A stretch of 64,000 nucleotides of DNA from an uncultured Pirellulaceae bacterium (lineage in GTDB: Bacteria; Planctomycetota; Planctomycetia; Pirellulales; Pirellulaceae), in the NCBI GenBank assembly GCA_938083195.1, contig CALKCK010000021.1, positions 1 to 64,000 on the forward strand, written 5' to 3'. The position numbers and the translations under genes are program-made. Positions 1 through 9,729 of the stretch are shown here, in pieces (position 1 is the stretch's first letter; every line of letters begins with the position of its first letter). The notes under the pieces were generated by a model that saw nothing but the letters and a program-made list of their open reading frames with translations, ran no database searches and was not told the DNA's origin.

Positions 1-668
1 AGAATACCAAATTCAGAGAGCATGTCCTTGTAGCTCACGCCTGCTGCGACACGTTCCTGCTCGGGGAACTCAACTTTGATTAGCATCAGGAAGTAGATGA
101 TTGCCGGGATTGCAATCGTTGCCAATTTGATAGTCCACGGAAGTTCTCCCATGAAGATAACTAGAATTCCTGCAATGACGAGTCCGCCTGGCCAGCCAGC
201 ATGTAGGATATTTAGCCATTTAGTTTTGTCCTTGTCGAACATGGTTGCAACGACGGGGTTGATGAATGCTTCCACCGTTCCGTTGCCTAATGCGAGAATC
301 AGACCGCCCCAGTAAATCAGAAACTTGGCTGTTTCGGCATCTGTTTCAATGATCGACAAAGCATAAACACCCATCACAGCCCAAGTGAACTGACAGGCGA
401 AAGCGAACATCATCGAAAATTTGTAGCCCACCTTGTCGATGATGAGGCTGAAAATAATGATACTTAAAGCAAAGGGCCAGACTTGAATTCCCTTGAACGC
501 ACCGACTTGAGCGGGGTCGAGTTGGAGTGCGCCAACAATTGCGGGGTCATCTAATAAAAACATTCGGGTAATGAATCCGAATGCGGTGGTAATGAGTGCG
601 ATAAAACAGCCCCAGAACAAAAACATATTTGTTTCGTTCTCAGCCTGACTCACAGTAGTGTCTGACAT
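1..668 (-). CDS. MFS transporter, N-terminal part (runs off the left edge)
   Basis: The reading frame opens at an ATG (complement of 666-668) and stays open to base 1, so the C-terminal half lies outside the window. The visible ~222 residues begin MSDTTVSQAENETN and continue into hydrophobic segments typical of a major facilitator superfamily carrier, with WGCFIALITTAFGFITRM as the first membrane segment, an FSLIIDKVGYK loop between helices 2 and 3 and WAVMGVYAL in helix 3. The fragment holds roughly six membrane segments, one half of a 12-helix MFS protein. It would act in the inner membrane; the substrate cannot be read from the sequence. A poorly conserved 254 bp spacer separates it from tilS, which lies on the same strand upstream. 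Confidence 0.75.
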   Translation of the reverse strand, partial: MSDTTVSQAENETNMFLFWGCFIALITTAFGFITRMFLLDDPAIVGALQLDPAQVGAFKGIQVWPFALSIIIFSLIIDKVGYKFSMMFAFACQFTWAVMGVYALSIIETDAETAKFLIYWGGLILALGNGTVEAFINPVVATMFDKDKTKWLNILHAGWPGGLVIAGILVIFMGELPWTIKLATIAIPAIIYFLMLIKVEFPEQERVAAGVSYKDMLSEFGI

Positions 669-922
669 GCTTGGTTACCTATGAAATAGTACAGTGGAAG
701 TGGGCCACGCAAAACTCAATTGAATGATCGATGCAAGAGTTGTTGATACGCCCATTGGTGATTTGACTTTAGCCGAACAGTATAACCATCAAAATTAACC
801 AAGGAAACCAAAAACATTCACCTTCCCGGGGATTATCACGGAGCGTGGCCGCGTTTTTGGCACATTCGGCCCCGTTTAACATCACAAGCTTGAAATAGGG
901 AGCCTGCGACGACGCTGAAAGC

Positions 923-1927
923 TTAGGTTGACTCGTTTTGGCGAGTAAAAATGGCTTTCGAACCAGTTTTTTCAAATCGGATGTTGCAAGGTAGGTTCAG
1001 AACCTGATTTTGGGACGCGGACAATGCTTGGGAAATTTTGGACCACCAAGAGGAACTCATCGCTTGTCTCGGCCATTTCTTTCGAATCCAAAGTTCTCGA
1101 AGCCAAGTGCGAACCAGTAGGTCAGATTCGTTCTTTAGCAATTCACTTCGAATCACAACTTGATTCGAAGAATCTTGTTCGATGATTTTGTCTAGTTGCT
1201 GCGAATTCTCAATCAAAAAGCCATCCATCTCTCGAGCCTGATTTCCCAGGCGGGTGATTGATTCGGTAACCGAAATGCCAAATCGGTCTTTTAAAACTGG
1301 AATAAGCTCGTTTCTTAAAAAATTACGCGTGTAATTTGAGTCGAGGTTTGATTTATCTTCTTGTGTTTTTTGCCCAATTTCGTTGAGGTATTGAGTGATT
1401 TCAAAACGGCTAACACTCAATAAAGGTCGGACGATGGTCAGGGCGTCGCTGGCGAGTCGTTTCGAGGGAATTCCCGCCAGGCCGCCTATTCCAGTGCCTC
1501 GAAGAAAACGAAATAGAATCGTTTCTGCTTGATCGTCGAGGTTGTGTCCCATCACTAAATAGCGAGCTCCGGACTGATTGGCCATTGCTTGGAGTCGCTG
1601 GTATCGAAAGTTTCTCAAGTCTTCTTCTGATTGGCCGCTGATTTGGTTCGATTCAGGTGAACGTTCGATAAAAGGCAGATTTAGTTCTGCGGCAAGGTTT
1701 GCTACGAACTGGGCATCTCGATCTGATTCAGAACCGCGGAGTCCGTGATTGACGTGAGCAATGATCAAGCTCTCTTTAGCTGTGGTGGAAACCGATTCGG
1801 CGTTGGACAGCAAAGCCCTCAAAACGGCAACGCTGTCAGGACCACCTGAAACGGCGACCAATGTTTTGAATGGCGTCCAGTCAGCACATGGAAAAGCGAG
1901 GTCAACTTTTTGTTCGAGCTCTTTCAA
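923..1927 (-). CDS. tilS: tRNA(Ile)-lysidine synthase TilS
   Basis: This N-type ATP pyrophosphatase attaches lysine to C34 of the CAU-anticodon tRNA-Ile so that it reads AUA. The PP-loop VAVSGGPDSVAVL lies at about residues 24-36, followed by IAHVNHGLRG and the GHNLDDQAETILFRFLRGTGIGGLAGI segment that are characteristic of TilS. At 334 residues it is shorter than E. coli TilS and ends soon after the helical TilS domain, as in many bacteria. The start is a TTG: an in-frame TAG lies five codons upstream and no ATG precedes the PP-loop. The gene is divergent from rny and stands alone. It is essential in most bacteria. Confidence 0.93.
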   Translation of the reverse strand: MKELEQKVDLAFPCADWTPFKTLVAVSGGPDSVAVLRALLSNAESVSTTAKESLIIAHVNHGLRGSESDRDAQFVANLAAELNLPFIERSPESNQISGQSEEDLRNFRYQRLQAMANQSGARYLVMGHNLDDQAETILFRFLRGTGIGGLAGIPSKRLASDALTIVRPLLSVSRFEITQYLNEIGQKTQEDKSNLDSNYTRNFLRNELIPVLKDRFGISVTESITRLGNQAREMDGFLIENSQQLDKIIEQDSSNQVVIRSELLKNESDLLVRTWLRELWIRKKWPRQAMSSSWWSKISQALSASQNQVLNLPCNIRFEKTGSKAIFTRQNEST

Positions 1928-2594
1928 GGGAAATAATTGCTACCTAAAAGGGATTGATTGTGTTTTTGTTTAGATTTGTTACAATGCGAGCGAAGAGATT
2001 TATCGGTTATTCCGATGGGTTTCCTCAAACGTAATTTTAACAGCTGACTTTGTGACACAACCCTAGATGGGGTCTTTAAGTTGGCAATGAGCTAAGAAAA
2101 TTGAATCGTTGGTATCTTTCCGAGAAATCCAACACATTCTCCTACGGTAAGCCATGGATTTTGTCTATCTAATCCTGAGCGTCTTCTTGCGGCTTTCACC
2201 AGCTGTGCGCAAGCTATCCCCTGTAATCTCGGGGGAGCGTAACCGCCCTTCAGATTGGGTCGAACTTGCATTTTTGATTCCGTTGGTTGGATGGGTTTCG
2301 GTTTCGGTTCAACACCGCTTTGATGCCAGATGGCTAAGCAGGCGGGTGAGGCAGCTAAATGAATTTCATTGGTTGTCGTCATTGAATCGTTGCGACGAGC
2401 CACGTTGGATTCATAAATCTTTTCAGCGGGAGTCTTCAGTGCCCCGTCTGTTCGCGTCGGACTTGGTCCAGCGGATATTTCGAGATCGTTTTTGATCTTA
2501 ATCCGCTGTTATTAACATTCAAATCTTACTTGTTGTCGACCAGTAGACCTGGTTCAGGATTGCCGTCACTCCAGATATAAGAGAGGGGTGGTTG
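1928..2594. other. Gene-free spacer between tilS and rny
   Basis: Two overlapping opposite-strand open frames (2092-2403 minus, 2154-2495 plus) show no family resemblance, so I do not call them genes. The stretch is rich in local hairpins when read on the minus strand: a CTTGCG/CGCAAG stem at about 2185-2215 and a CCCC/GGGG stem at about 2218-2235. Near the rny start, ACCAG/CTGGT forms a small hairpin at about 2539-2554. It probably holds the divergent promoters of tilS and rny and perhaps an unrecognised structured RNA. Confidence 0.4.
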
Positions 2595-4151
2595 ATGTTA
2601 GCAATGACAACTCCCGAGATGATTTTTGCAGCCGTCGGTTTGGCGGTTGGAATTGGGGTAGTTCTATTGTACGGAGTCGCGATTGGTCGGGGGGCAAAAG
2701 CAAAAGCCCAACTAGTCCTCGACGAAGCTCAGCGTAATGCTGAAGCGAAAGTCAAAGACGCGGAAGTGGCAATTAAGGAAGTTGAATTAAAACGCGAGGC
2801 GGAGTCGGAGCGCGCGTTAAGCAAATCGCGAGAAAAAATTCACCAGCGCGAACGGCAGCTAGATAAACGCGAGTCCGGGATGCATCAATTGGGGGATGAT
2901 TTAAAGAAGCAAGAGCAATTCATTGAGTCATCTCAAAATCGATTGAAGGTTAAACTGGAACAGATCAGCCAGACGGAAAAGGACCTGAACGACATTCTTG
3001 AAAAGCAGCGCCGCGAACTGCATCAGATGACTGGTCTCGACAAAGACGAGGCCACCAAACGTCTTCTCAAATTATTGGAGGATGAGCTCGAGGATGAAGT
3101 GGGAGGGCGGATTCTGACCCATGAGAAACGGATGCAAGAAATTTGCGAGGAAAAGTCTCGTGAAATTCTTATGATGACAACGCAGCGTTTTGCGGCAAGC
3201 CACACCTCGGATCACACCACGAGTACAATCGATATTCCCAATGATGATATGAAGGGCAGGATCATTGGGCGAGAAGGCCGGAACATTAGAGCCTTTGAAA
3301 AAGAAACTGGAATTGACGTAATTATTGACGATACACCTGGCGTGGTAATCGTTAGTGGTTTTGATCCAGTTCGTCGTGAAGTCGCACGGCTCTCTCTCGA
3401 CAAATTAATCGCAGATGGGCGAATTCACCCCTCTCGAATCGAGGAAGTTGTCAAAGAGACACAGGCAGAAATGGATGGTTTGATCCGTAAAAAAGGGACA
3501 GAAGCTGCTCAGGAGGTGGATGTCCATGGACTGAAAAATCCAGTGATTGACTTGTTGGGTCGACTTCATTTTCGAACAAGCTACAGTCAGAACGTTCTTC
3601 GTCACAGTATCGAAGTTGCGTTCATTGCGGGATTGTTGGCAGAAATGATGGGGCTTGATGGGCGACTGGCAAAGCGGTGTGGTTTACTACACGATATCGG
3701 CAAGGCGGCGGATCACGACATGGAAGGCGGGCACCCCAAAATTGGTGCGGATCTGTTGAAGCGATATGGTGAAGGCCCGGAAGTTGTCCATGCTGCGTTG
3801 GGACATCACGATGAGATACTTGTCGAATTTCCTTATACAGTAGTCGTAGCGACGGCGGATGCCTGTAGTGCGTCTCGCCCAGGAGCACGGCGTGAGTCTC
3901 TCGATCGGTACATTAAACGGATGGAAGAATTGGAGCAAATTGCGAAAGAGTTCAAGGGCGTAAGGCAAGCGTTTGCGGTACAAGCAGGCCGAGAAGTTCG
4001 CGTGATTGCTGCTGCCAAGGATGCTGACGATTCCAAGGCAGCCAAAATTTGCCGGGATATTGCCAATGCTTACGAAGAGCGTCTGTCATACCCTGGCGAG
4101 GTAAAGGTTGTCGTTATTCGTGAATCAAGATTTACAGAATTGGCCCGATAA
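2595..4151 (+). CDS. rny: Ribonuclease Y
   Basis: A membrane-anchored endoribonuclease that starts bulk mRNA decay. Order of parts: an N-terminal membrane helix (about residues 8-30), a long charged coiled coil (about 35-190), a KH RNA-binding domain containing [19 protein letters not shown], and an HD metal-dependent phosphodiesterase domain with [17 protein letters not shown]. The 518-residue length matches the family (about 520). The frame allows a TTG at 2592, but the ATG at 2595 is preferred because GAGAGGGG (2581-2588) lies at the correct distance. The next gene on the same strand is a YmdB-type phosphodiesterase 153 bp away; rny and ymdB are neighbours in many bacteria, which supports both calls. 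Confidence 0.96.
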   Translation: MLAMTTPEMIFAAVGLAVGIGVVLLYGVAIGRGAKAKAQLVLDEAQRNAEAKVKDAEVAIKEVELKREAESERALSKSREKIHQRERQLDKRESGMHQLGDDLKKQEQFIESSQNRLKVKLEQISQTEKDLNDILEKQRRELHQMTGLDKDEATKRLLKLLEDELEDEVGGRILTHEKRMQEICEEKSREILMMTTQRFAASHTSDHTTSTIDIPNDDMKGRIIGREGRNIRAFEKETGIDVIIDDTPGVVIVSGFDPVRREVARLSLDKLIADGRIHPSRIEEVVKETQAEMDGLIRKKGTEAAQEVDVHGLKNPVIDLLGRLHFRTSYSQNVLRHSIEVAFIAGLLAEMMGLDGRLAKRCGLLHDIGKAADHDMEGGHPKIGADLLKRYGEGPEVVHAALGHHDEILVEFPYTVVVATADACSASRPGARRESLDRYIKRMEELEQIAKEFKGVRQAFAVQAGREVRVIAAAKDADDSKAAKICRDIANAYEERLSYPGEVKVVVIRESRFTELAR

Positions 4152-4304
4152 GTAGATTGCGTGTCCGCCTGCGGTTGAGTTCTCATTTATCGAATTGAAA
4201 TTTTCTGAGAATCGGTTGGCGGGCAGGTTGGGTGCGTGACATTGGCAAGGAGAGTCCTGTGGCGAGGGTCGTCGCAGGGTTCAATTTTAGAAAGAAATAA
4301 ATCT

Positions 4305-5120
4305 GTGCGTATTCTGTTCATTGGTGATGTCGTAGGTAAACCTGGTGTCGAAATCGTGTTACAGGCTCTGCCTGGATTTCGCCGTGAAGAGTCCATCGAT
4401 TTAGTGATCGTCAATGGTGAGAACTCCGAAAACGGCTCTGGAATTACCCCGTCTATCTATCGAAAGTTAATCGGGGCTGGAGTCGACTGTATTACGCTTG
4501 GCGATCATATTTACCGCAAAAAGGACATCATCCCGATTCTTGAGGAGAAGGATAATATTGTGAAGCCGGCGAATTATCCAGCTGAAGCGCCCGGTAAAAC
4601 CTGGACCGTAGTCAAAGCCGAGAATGGTAGAGAAGTCGCGGTTTTTAGTTTGATCGGAAGAGTGTTCATGAAACCGGTGGATTGCCCTTACGCGAAAGCC
4701 AATGCCATACTCGACGAAATTCCTGAAAGCGTCAAAATTCGATTTTGCGATTTTCACGCGGAAGCGACTAGCGATAAACAATTGATGGGGCGGCATCTTG
4801 ATGGCCGTGTTACGGCAGTCTGTGGAACTCATACTCACGTCCCCACCGCTGATGAACAAATTCTTCCCGGAGGCACGGCCTTCATTTCTGATGTCGGGAT
4901 GACGGGGCCGCACGAGAGTATCTTAGGGCGAAAAATTGAAAAAGTGCTGAAAGCGACGATTACGTTTCGGCCGATTCCCTTTGATGTGGCCACTGGTAAC
5001 GTTCAGATCTCTGGTGTCGTGATTGATCTCGATCCAAGGTCGGGAAAAGGACAAGGCATTCGGCGCATCAAAATCAACGAAAAACAAGCTGCTCAGCTTG
5101 AAGACCAGTATGAAGACTAG
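4305..5120 (+). CDS. YmdB/TIGR00282-family metallophosphoesterase
   Basis: Members of this family hydrolyse 2',3'-cyclic nucleotides with a binuclear metal centre; in Bacillus the homologue affects RNA turnover and biofilm choice. The N-terminus RILFIGDVVGKPG and the motifs NGENSENGSGI, TLGDHIYRK, DFHAEATSDK and CGTHTHVPTADE match the family in order and carry the metal-binding Asp, Asn and His residues. I place the start at the GTG at 4305, directly before RILFIGD, as in homologues. A frame open from 4236 would add 23 residues without family resemblance. The resulting 271 residues fit the usual length of about 265. It follows rny and is possibly cotranscribed with it. Confidence 0.9.
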   Translation: MRILFIGDVVGKPGVEIVLQALPGFRREESIDLVIVNGENSENGSGITPSIYRKLIGAGVDCITLGDHIYRKKDIIPILEEKDNIVKPANYPAEAPGKTWTVVKAENGREVAVFSLIGRVFMKPVDCPYAKANAILDEIPESVKIRFCDFHAEATSDKQLMGRHLDGRVTAVCGTHTHVPTADEQILPGGTAFISDVGMTGPHESILGRKIEKVLKATITFRPIPFDVATGNVQISGVVIDLDPRSGKGQGIRRIKINEKQAAQLEDQYED

Positions 5121-5307
5121 GTCTCTCCAGTAAGCCGCGGGCGCTAGTCCGTTGTGTTGCTAATTGCTGCCAATTTTTCAGTTGCTATCAGATTTAAGCG
5201 AGCGAGTTGTTCGATTAAATGCCCTTGTTCGACTTTTTCCGTCCCGCTATGCTCCCCGCGACTAAAGTACGCGATTTTTTCAACGGGCCATCGCCTCGAT
5301 ATTGAGA

Positions 5308-5994
5308 ATGGGATCAAGGATGAGTAAAGTTAACGGCGGCAGACTGGGAATACGATTCGCTACCTGCGCACTTACGATCGTAATTCCATTGGCAGTACTT
5401 ACAACTTCTACCGGCTGTATTCAGCAAATGGCGCAGTTGTTGTATGTGATTAAGGGGCACAAAATACCACCCAAATTCGCTGGGTTGGAAGGTAAGCGAG
5501 TGGCAGTCTTATGTCTCTCGGATGCCTCTGCCTACGGTCCCGATACTTTGACCTACTCGGTTGGTAAGCACGTAAGTGGCAAGATTGCCAGTGGCGTTAA
5601 GGACGTTCAAGTGGTGTCGCCGGGGAAAGTTGAGTCATGGATTGATGAAAACGGCTGGGAAGAATCCAGCGTGGTTGCAATCGGTGAAGAGGTAAAAGCA
5701 GAGATGCTGATCGTGCTTGAAATTGGATCTTATTCAATTCATGACGGAGCGACGCTTTATAAAGGCAAGGCTGATTTAACCGTCACGGTTTATGACATAG
5801 AAAAAGGTGGGCAAGTTGCGTTCTCAGATGGGCCTGATCTATTTGCTTTTCCTGAGAACGGACGGCCTCGAATTCAAACCGACAAACGTAAGTTTGAAGC
5901 ATTTTATCTTTCGCGGCTGACAGACCATATTTCTAGACTGTTCGTTGCCTACGATAAAATGGACTCATTTGCCGAAGATGCAATGATGAATTAG
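5308..5994 (+). CDS. Predicted lipoprotein of unknown function
   Basis: The N-terminus has basic residues, a hydrophobic stretch (ATCALTIVIPLAVLTT) and a lipobox ending in STGC, so a lipid-anchored envelope protein is likely. After the Cys comes a mixed alpha/beta domain containing KRVAVLCLSDAS and AEMLIVLEIGSYSI. This pattern recalls periplasmic lipoproteins that present an alternating-strand domain, but I cannot name a family. The start is uncertain: TTG 5302, ATG 5308 and ATG 5320 are all in frame and none has a strong ribosome site. The gene converges on the VWA-protein gene, and the two share the bidirectional terminator just downstream. Confidence 0.7.
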   Translation: MGSRMSKVNGGRLGIRFATCALTIVIPLAVLTTSTGCIQQMAQLLYVIKGHKIPPKFAGLEGKRVAVLCLSDASAYGPDTLTYSVGKHVSGKIASGVKDVQVVSPGKVESWIDENGWEESSVVAIGEEVKAEMLIVLEIGSYSIHDGATLYKGKADLTVTVYDIEKGGQVAFSDGPDLFAFPENGRPRIQTDKRKFEAFYLSRLTDHISRLFVAYDKMDSFAEDAMMN

Positions 5995-6017
5995 AAGACT
6001 AGATATTTGACTCAAAT

Positions 6018-6053
6018 AAAAAAAGCCCGTGGTTTTAACCACGGGCTTTTTTT
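6018..6053. terminator. Bidirectional intrinsic terminator
   Basis: A perfect 10-bp GC-rich stem GCCCGTGGTT/AACCACGGGC (6025-6046) with a two-base loop is flanked by an A-tract on the left and a T-tract on the right, so it works on both strands. It sits between the convergent lipoprotein gene (plus) and VWA-protein gene (minus). Confidence 0.93.
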
Positions 6054-6060
6054 GTTTCAC

Positions 6061-8184
6061 TTATAGTTTGGGTGGAGGGCGTTTTGTTTTTGGTACCGCG
6101 TTCATTCGAGGTTGAGGAATCCTAGGCTCGGCATTGTTATTGTTATTATTGTTGTTGTTCGGGACCGCCTTACGAGGTTGTGGAGGTGCTGTGTAGTCCT
6201 GCTCCCACTTCCATCCGATTGGAGTTTCGAGTTCCCTCTGGGCCAATAGTGCCCAAGGAGTTCCGGGGTGGTCTTCAATCACACGGTTGAGGTAATTATT
6301 TGCTTTTTGCAATAGTTTTGTATCCTGGCTTCCCGTTTCGACAACATCAGCTGGCACCAAAACCCACGTGTTATTTTGCGGGGTTTTCTTGTTGCCTGGC
6401 GGATCGAATTTCAATTTAGTTTTGATCAAGGCGAGCATTGCATTGTAAGAGCTTGCCCTAACTTTGGCGGCAATTGCTCGTCCAATCGCAAGATCGAAAC
6501 CTGCCTGCCAACGAAGTGAGACCTCATCTGGGCGAGATTCTTCACCCACTTTGAGCATTTCATAGAGCCGATTGATTTGCGGCTCAACAATCGCAGCGGT
6601 TTGCTGGGCGGCACTTACAGCGGCAACGAACGTTGCCTCATTTAATTTTTCGAAGCGGAGGACGGGAGACTCGAGAGTCCCAGTAGTTGTGAAAGTTGCA
6701 GCCCTCACTAAAGCCGATCTTGATTCACTGGCTTTTAAACGTGCGAGATAGGTTTGGTTGGTAACGTAGTCTGGTTTATATCGCCGCATGACTTTGGGGT
6801 CAAAGAAGTGCTGAAGCGAGGCAGAATAACTTTTCGTCTCCCACTTTTTCACTCGGCGATTGGTATTTCGATTCGGGTGAACCGCAAAATAAATCCCGCC
6901 GGTTTCATAACTTAATCGAGTCAAATGAAATGGTCCGAAACCCGAATCAATCATGTTCAAGTCACCAAAAGTGCCTGTCGAATCGAGTCGAAGCCGTTCG
7001 GGCATAATTGATTCTGGTCCTTGGGATACAAGTGCCCATTGAGTGGATTGATCGAATTCTGGATCTGGGTCAACCCATTTGACTTCGGTGTTGGTTCTTC
7101 CGAACGGGGCTGGCACGCCAATCACGTAAACTGGCATTTGATGCTGGTTGCAAATCCGAATTGCATCGTTGACTTGGTTTTTATCATCGCCAGATTCATC
7201 CGAAACGATAATCAGCATCACGTTGTTTTTGGGTTTGCCGGTTGTTTTGTCGATCCGGCGGTAGGAAGCATGGTCTTTTGCCGCAACCACTACCGTTTCC
7301 ATGACATTTTCAATTCCAGTGGAATCCCGTTCAATGGATTTAATGGCCTCTTTGATCGTCGTTAAACTGGGCGTTGGATTTTTGAGAAGCGGTTTTATTT
7401 CAGAACCGAATGCGTAGACTTGCGTCAGAAGGGGTTGTTTTTTGTTCTCGAACGAAGCGTGCCCTGCAGCTTGGAGGATTCCTAATTCGTCGTAAATGCG
7501 ATCGAATCGTTGAACGATTTCTTCACGCTGTTCCATTAAGCTTGCCGACTGGTCAAACATCCAAACCACGATGGTTTCGCGTTCCTGCATTGACATCAGG
7601 ATTTCCTGTGTCATCCGGTCAACTGCACCAGAAGCCGCTTTGACGGAATTTCCAACTGATCCTTTGACGGGAACGATTGCCATGCTCTCAGCAGTCGCTT
7701 CGATAAAGTCATTGTCGGTAACAATGTCGGCGACGTCTCGTAATTGCATCTCAAGGTCAATGGTGTCCTCTGAGATTGGATCAATGATGGGCGCTTGGGC
7801 CGCAGCGGTTTCAAATCCATCGTCGCCGTCAGCGCCGATTTGGTCTGTGATTAGTTCGTCGAATTGGATTTCCATCGGGATATCCTCTTCGACGACTTGG
7901 TCGACCGCCTCATCGATCGTCAAGCTGACTGCTTTGACGGATTCTTCCGGCATCATGATTCTCGCAAGAAAGATGATGACCACGAGATGGAACCCGAGAC
8001 TTACGAACCAAAATGGAATTTCGCCGTCGATAGGCGTATCCACTTTCCCTGTTTTCACTTGCCACCAGCGGCGCATACTGCGGATGCTCAACTCAATCTC
8101 CAAATTCTGGGAGAGGGTAAAACGTTCTTTTAACCATTCCTTGGTATATCCTAGCATTTTCCGCAGCCAGACGGTCTTTGGCAA
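6061..8184 (-). CDS. Membrane-anchored von Willebrand factor A domain protein
   Basis: A ~707-residue protein with one membrane segment near residues 58-76 (FWFVSLGFHLVVIIFLARI), then an acidic spacer and a VWA domain starting IVVWMFDQSASLMEQ at about residue 205. DQSAS is the DxSxS part of a MIDAS metal site. Later comes NVMLIIVSDESGDD, the second part of the Rossmann-type VWA fold. The C-terminus has a run of nine asparagines followed by Pro/Lys-rich sequence. A TTG start at 8184 has AGGA at good spacing; the ATG at 8157 (MLGYTKEW) is the alternative. The lone-gene context gives no partner. VWA proteins usually scaffold other proteins, often with MoxR ATPases, but the MoxR here is 53 kb away. 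Confidence 0.82.
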   Translation of the reverse strand: MPKTVWLRKMLGYTKEWLKERFTLSQNLEIELSIRSMRRWWQVKTGKVDTPIDGEIPFWFVSLGFHLVVIIFLARIMMPEESVKAVSLTIDEAVDQVVEEDIPMEIQFDELITDQIGADGDDGFETAAAQAPIIDPISEDTIDLEMQLRDVADIVTDNDFIEATAESMAIVPVKGSVGNSVKAASGAVDRMTQEILMSMQERETIVVWMFDQSASLMEQREEIVQRFDRIYDELGILQAAGHASFENKKQPLLTQVYAFGSEIKPLLKNPTPSLTTIKEAIKSIERDSTGIENVMETVVVAAKDHASYRRIDKTTGKPKNNVMLIIVSDESGDDKNQVNDAIRICNQHQMPVYVIGVPAPFGRTNTEVKWVDPDPEFDQSTQWALVSQGPESIMPERLRLDSTGTFGDLNMIDSGFGPFHLTRLSYETGGIYFAVHPNRNTNRRVKKWETKSYSASLQHFFDPKVMRRYKPDYVTNQTYLARLKASESRSALVRAATFTTTGTLESPVLRFEKLNEATFVAAVSAAQQTAAIVEPQINRLYEMLKVGEESRPDEVSLRWQAGFDLAIGRAIAAKVRASSYNAMLALIKTKLKFDPPGNKKTPQNNTWVLVPADVVETGSQDTKLLQKANNYLNRVIEDHPGTPWALLAQRELETPIGWKWEQDYTAPPQPRKAVPNNNNNNNNNAEPRIPQPRMNAVPKTKRPPPKL

Positions 8185-8455
8185 GGGAAATCCTACCCCT
8201 TATTCTCTGAATTCAGTCGTTGAGGGGGTGGATTGTACGGTCGGGAAACGACGAAACAAGGGAGAATGGGCTAAATTCAATATTGTTGAATAAATAGGAG
8301 TTTAACAGAAGTTAGGTCGACACATCTCAATGTGAAAGCAAAATGCAAAATCCTTCGCAATTTGCTATGATTGATGGCCTAAGATTAATTGTCGTTAGCA
8401 CCGATTTCCGAGTCTTTTCCATTCAAATGCTTATCAACGGGGCGAAATAGCCGCT

Positions 8456-9559
8456 ATGCAGAAAACCCTCCAATCTCGAAGTCAATTTTTCCACGGTTCT
8501 CTCAAAGTTACCGCCTTTTTCATGCTTCTGTCAGTTTCGGCATTACAGCTTCAAGCGGCCACCTTTGTGGGAGATTCTATGGGCTTCGCGCCACTTCAAG
8601 GTGAAAAAATCGAGCGGCCGGGAAGCGCCTCTTCCGATGACGAGGTCGAAATTCCAAAGTACAAGCACTTAATCTTGGATACTCCCGACGGAGTTCATCT
8701 GAAGTGCACCTACTTCGCCCCTCCGAAGCTGAAAGACGCCGCAGAGGGAGCTCCCGCTACGCCAGCGATGCCATTTATTTTGCTTCATGGCTGGGATGGT
8801 GATCGACGGGAATTGCTCAATTATGGGCTCTATCTACAGAAATCAGGCCACGCGGTAATTGTTCCCGATCTTCGGGGGCACGGTCAGAGCGTGTCGGTAG
8901 AGGGGCTGAAAAAACCTCTGGATTACAAGAAATTCCGAAAACCAGAAGTGATGTCGGCTCAAAAAGATATCGAGCGGTGCAAAAAGTTCCTCGTGCAGAA
9001 ACATAATCAGGGAGAAGTGAACATCGATCTGCTTTCCGTGGTTGCCGTCGGCGATACCTCGGTCTTGGCCGTACAGTGGGTCTTGAACGACTGGTATGCA
9101 TTCCCTTCTCATAATCCCCAAGGCATTAAGCAGGGGCAGGATGTCAAATCGCTGATGTTAGTTTCACCAGTCAAGAAACTAGCCGGCGTTTCAATGATGA
9201 ATAATATTCAGCATCCTTTGTTCACCGGTGTGGATGGAACTGGGGCTATGCCGATGTTGGTGCTGTGGAGTAGCTTCGAAAAAACGGCTAAGGAATCAAA
9301 AGAAATCGCAGAAATTTTTGGAAAGCACCGTCCTGACATTTCCAAAATCGAAGACAAAGCCGAGAGATCGAAGGCAAGTGAGTTAATCAAAGTCTCCACC
9401 AAAAAGAGCCGTTTGTCTGGTGTGGAAATGATTGCCAACTCAAAAGTTAACAACTTATGGAAAGCGATTACTGTAGGTTTGTTCCAAAACAAAGTTGCAG
9501 CTAACGCGGATAAGTTTCCTTGGATTACCCGTGAGGTTAATACCGAGGACGACGAGTAA
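8456..9559 (+). CDS. Secreted alpha/beta-hydrolase-fold protein, probably catalytically dead
   Basis: A signal peptide (FFMLLSVSALQLQAA) is followed by an alpha/beta-hydrolase fold. The oxyanion strand MPFILLHGWDGDRRELLNYG and the VIVPDLRGHGQS loop are clear. The nucleophile elbow should read GxSxG but reads VAVGDTSVLA, with Thr at the Ser position and no second Gly. I also cannot find the usual acid before the last strand (MPMLVLWSSFEK) or a catalytic His near the C-terminus (KKSRLSGVEM). The fold therefore seems kept without a normal triad. The ATG at 8456 is the first in frame and gives a proper signal peptide. It stands alone between opposite-strand genes; a binding or scaffolding role is possible but not shown. 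Confidence 0.75.
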   Translation: MQKTLQSRSQFFHGSLKVTAFFMLLSVSALQLQAATFVGDSMGFAPLQGEKIERPGSASSDDEVEIPKYKHLILDTPDGVHLKCTYFAPPKLKDAAEGAPATPAMPFILLHGWDGDRRELLNYGLYLQKSGHAVIVPDLRGHGQSVSVEGLKKPLDYKKFRKPEVMSAQKDIERCKKFLVQKHNQGEVNIDLLSVVAVGDTSVLAVQWVLNDWYAFPSHNPQGIKQGQDVKSLMLVSPVKKLAGVSMMNNIQHPLFTGVDGTGAMPMLVLWSSFEKTAKESKEIAEIFGKHRPDISKIEDKAERSKASELIKVSTKKSRLSGVEMIANSKVNNLWKAITVGLFQNKVAANADKFPWITREVNTEDDE

Positions 9560-9615
9560 TTTCGTTGACCGCAGGCAAGAAGTTCGCATTAAGATGGGAC
9601 GAACACAGGCGGTCC

Positions 9616-9645
9616 CTGCCTTTGGGAAATCTGCCTTTGGGAACG
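9616..9645. repeat. 15-bp tandem duplication
   Basis: Two adjacent copies of CTGCCTTTGGGAAAT (the second ends ACG) lie in the spacer between the convergent hydrolase and LysM genes. This is one of eight short tandem duplications in the window. Confidence 0.85.
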
Positions 9646-9729
9646 CGCTGTTTTGGGGGACTAGATCCCGATCCGCTCTCATTAAAAAATTGAGTTGCGA
9701 ACGTCTGGCCTTAAATAACCGCCGGCTAT

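Noticed and set aside
2092-2403. Minus-strand open frame of 103 codons in the tilS-rny spacer, and an overlapping plus-strand one
   Set aside because: Neither shows a family pattern, ribosome site or plausible composition; they overlap each other on opposite strands.
2340-2510. tmRNA (ssrA) on the minus strand
   Set aside because: A tag-like end (TTTAGCTGCC, CCTGCTTAG) is suggestive, but the in-frame stop is missing and no tRNA-like acceptor/T-arm is found on either side.
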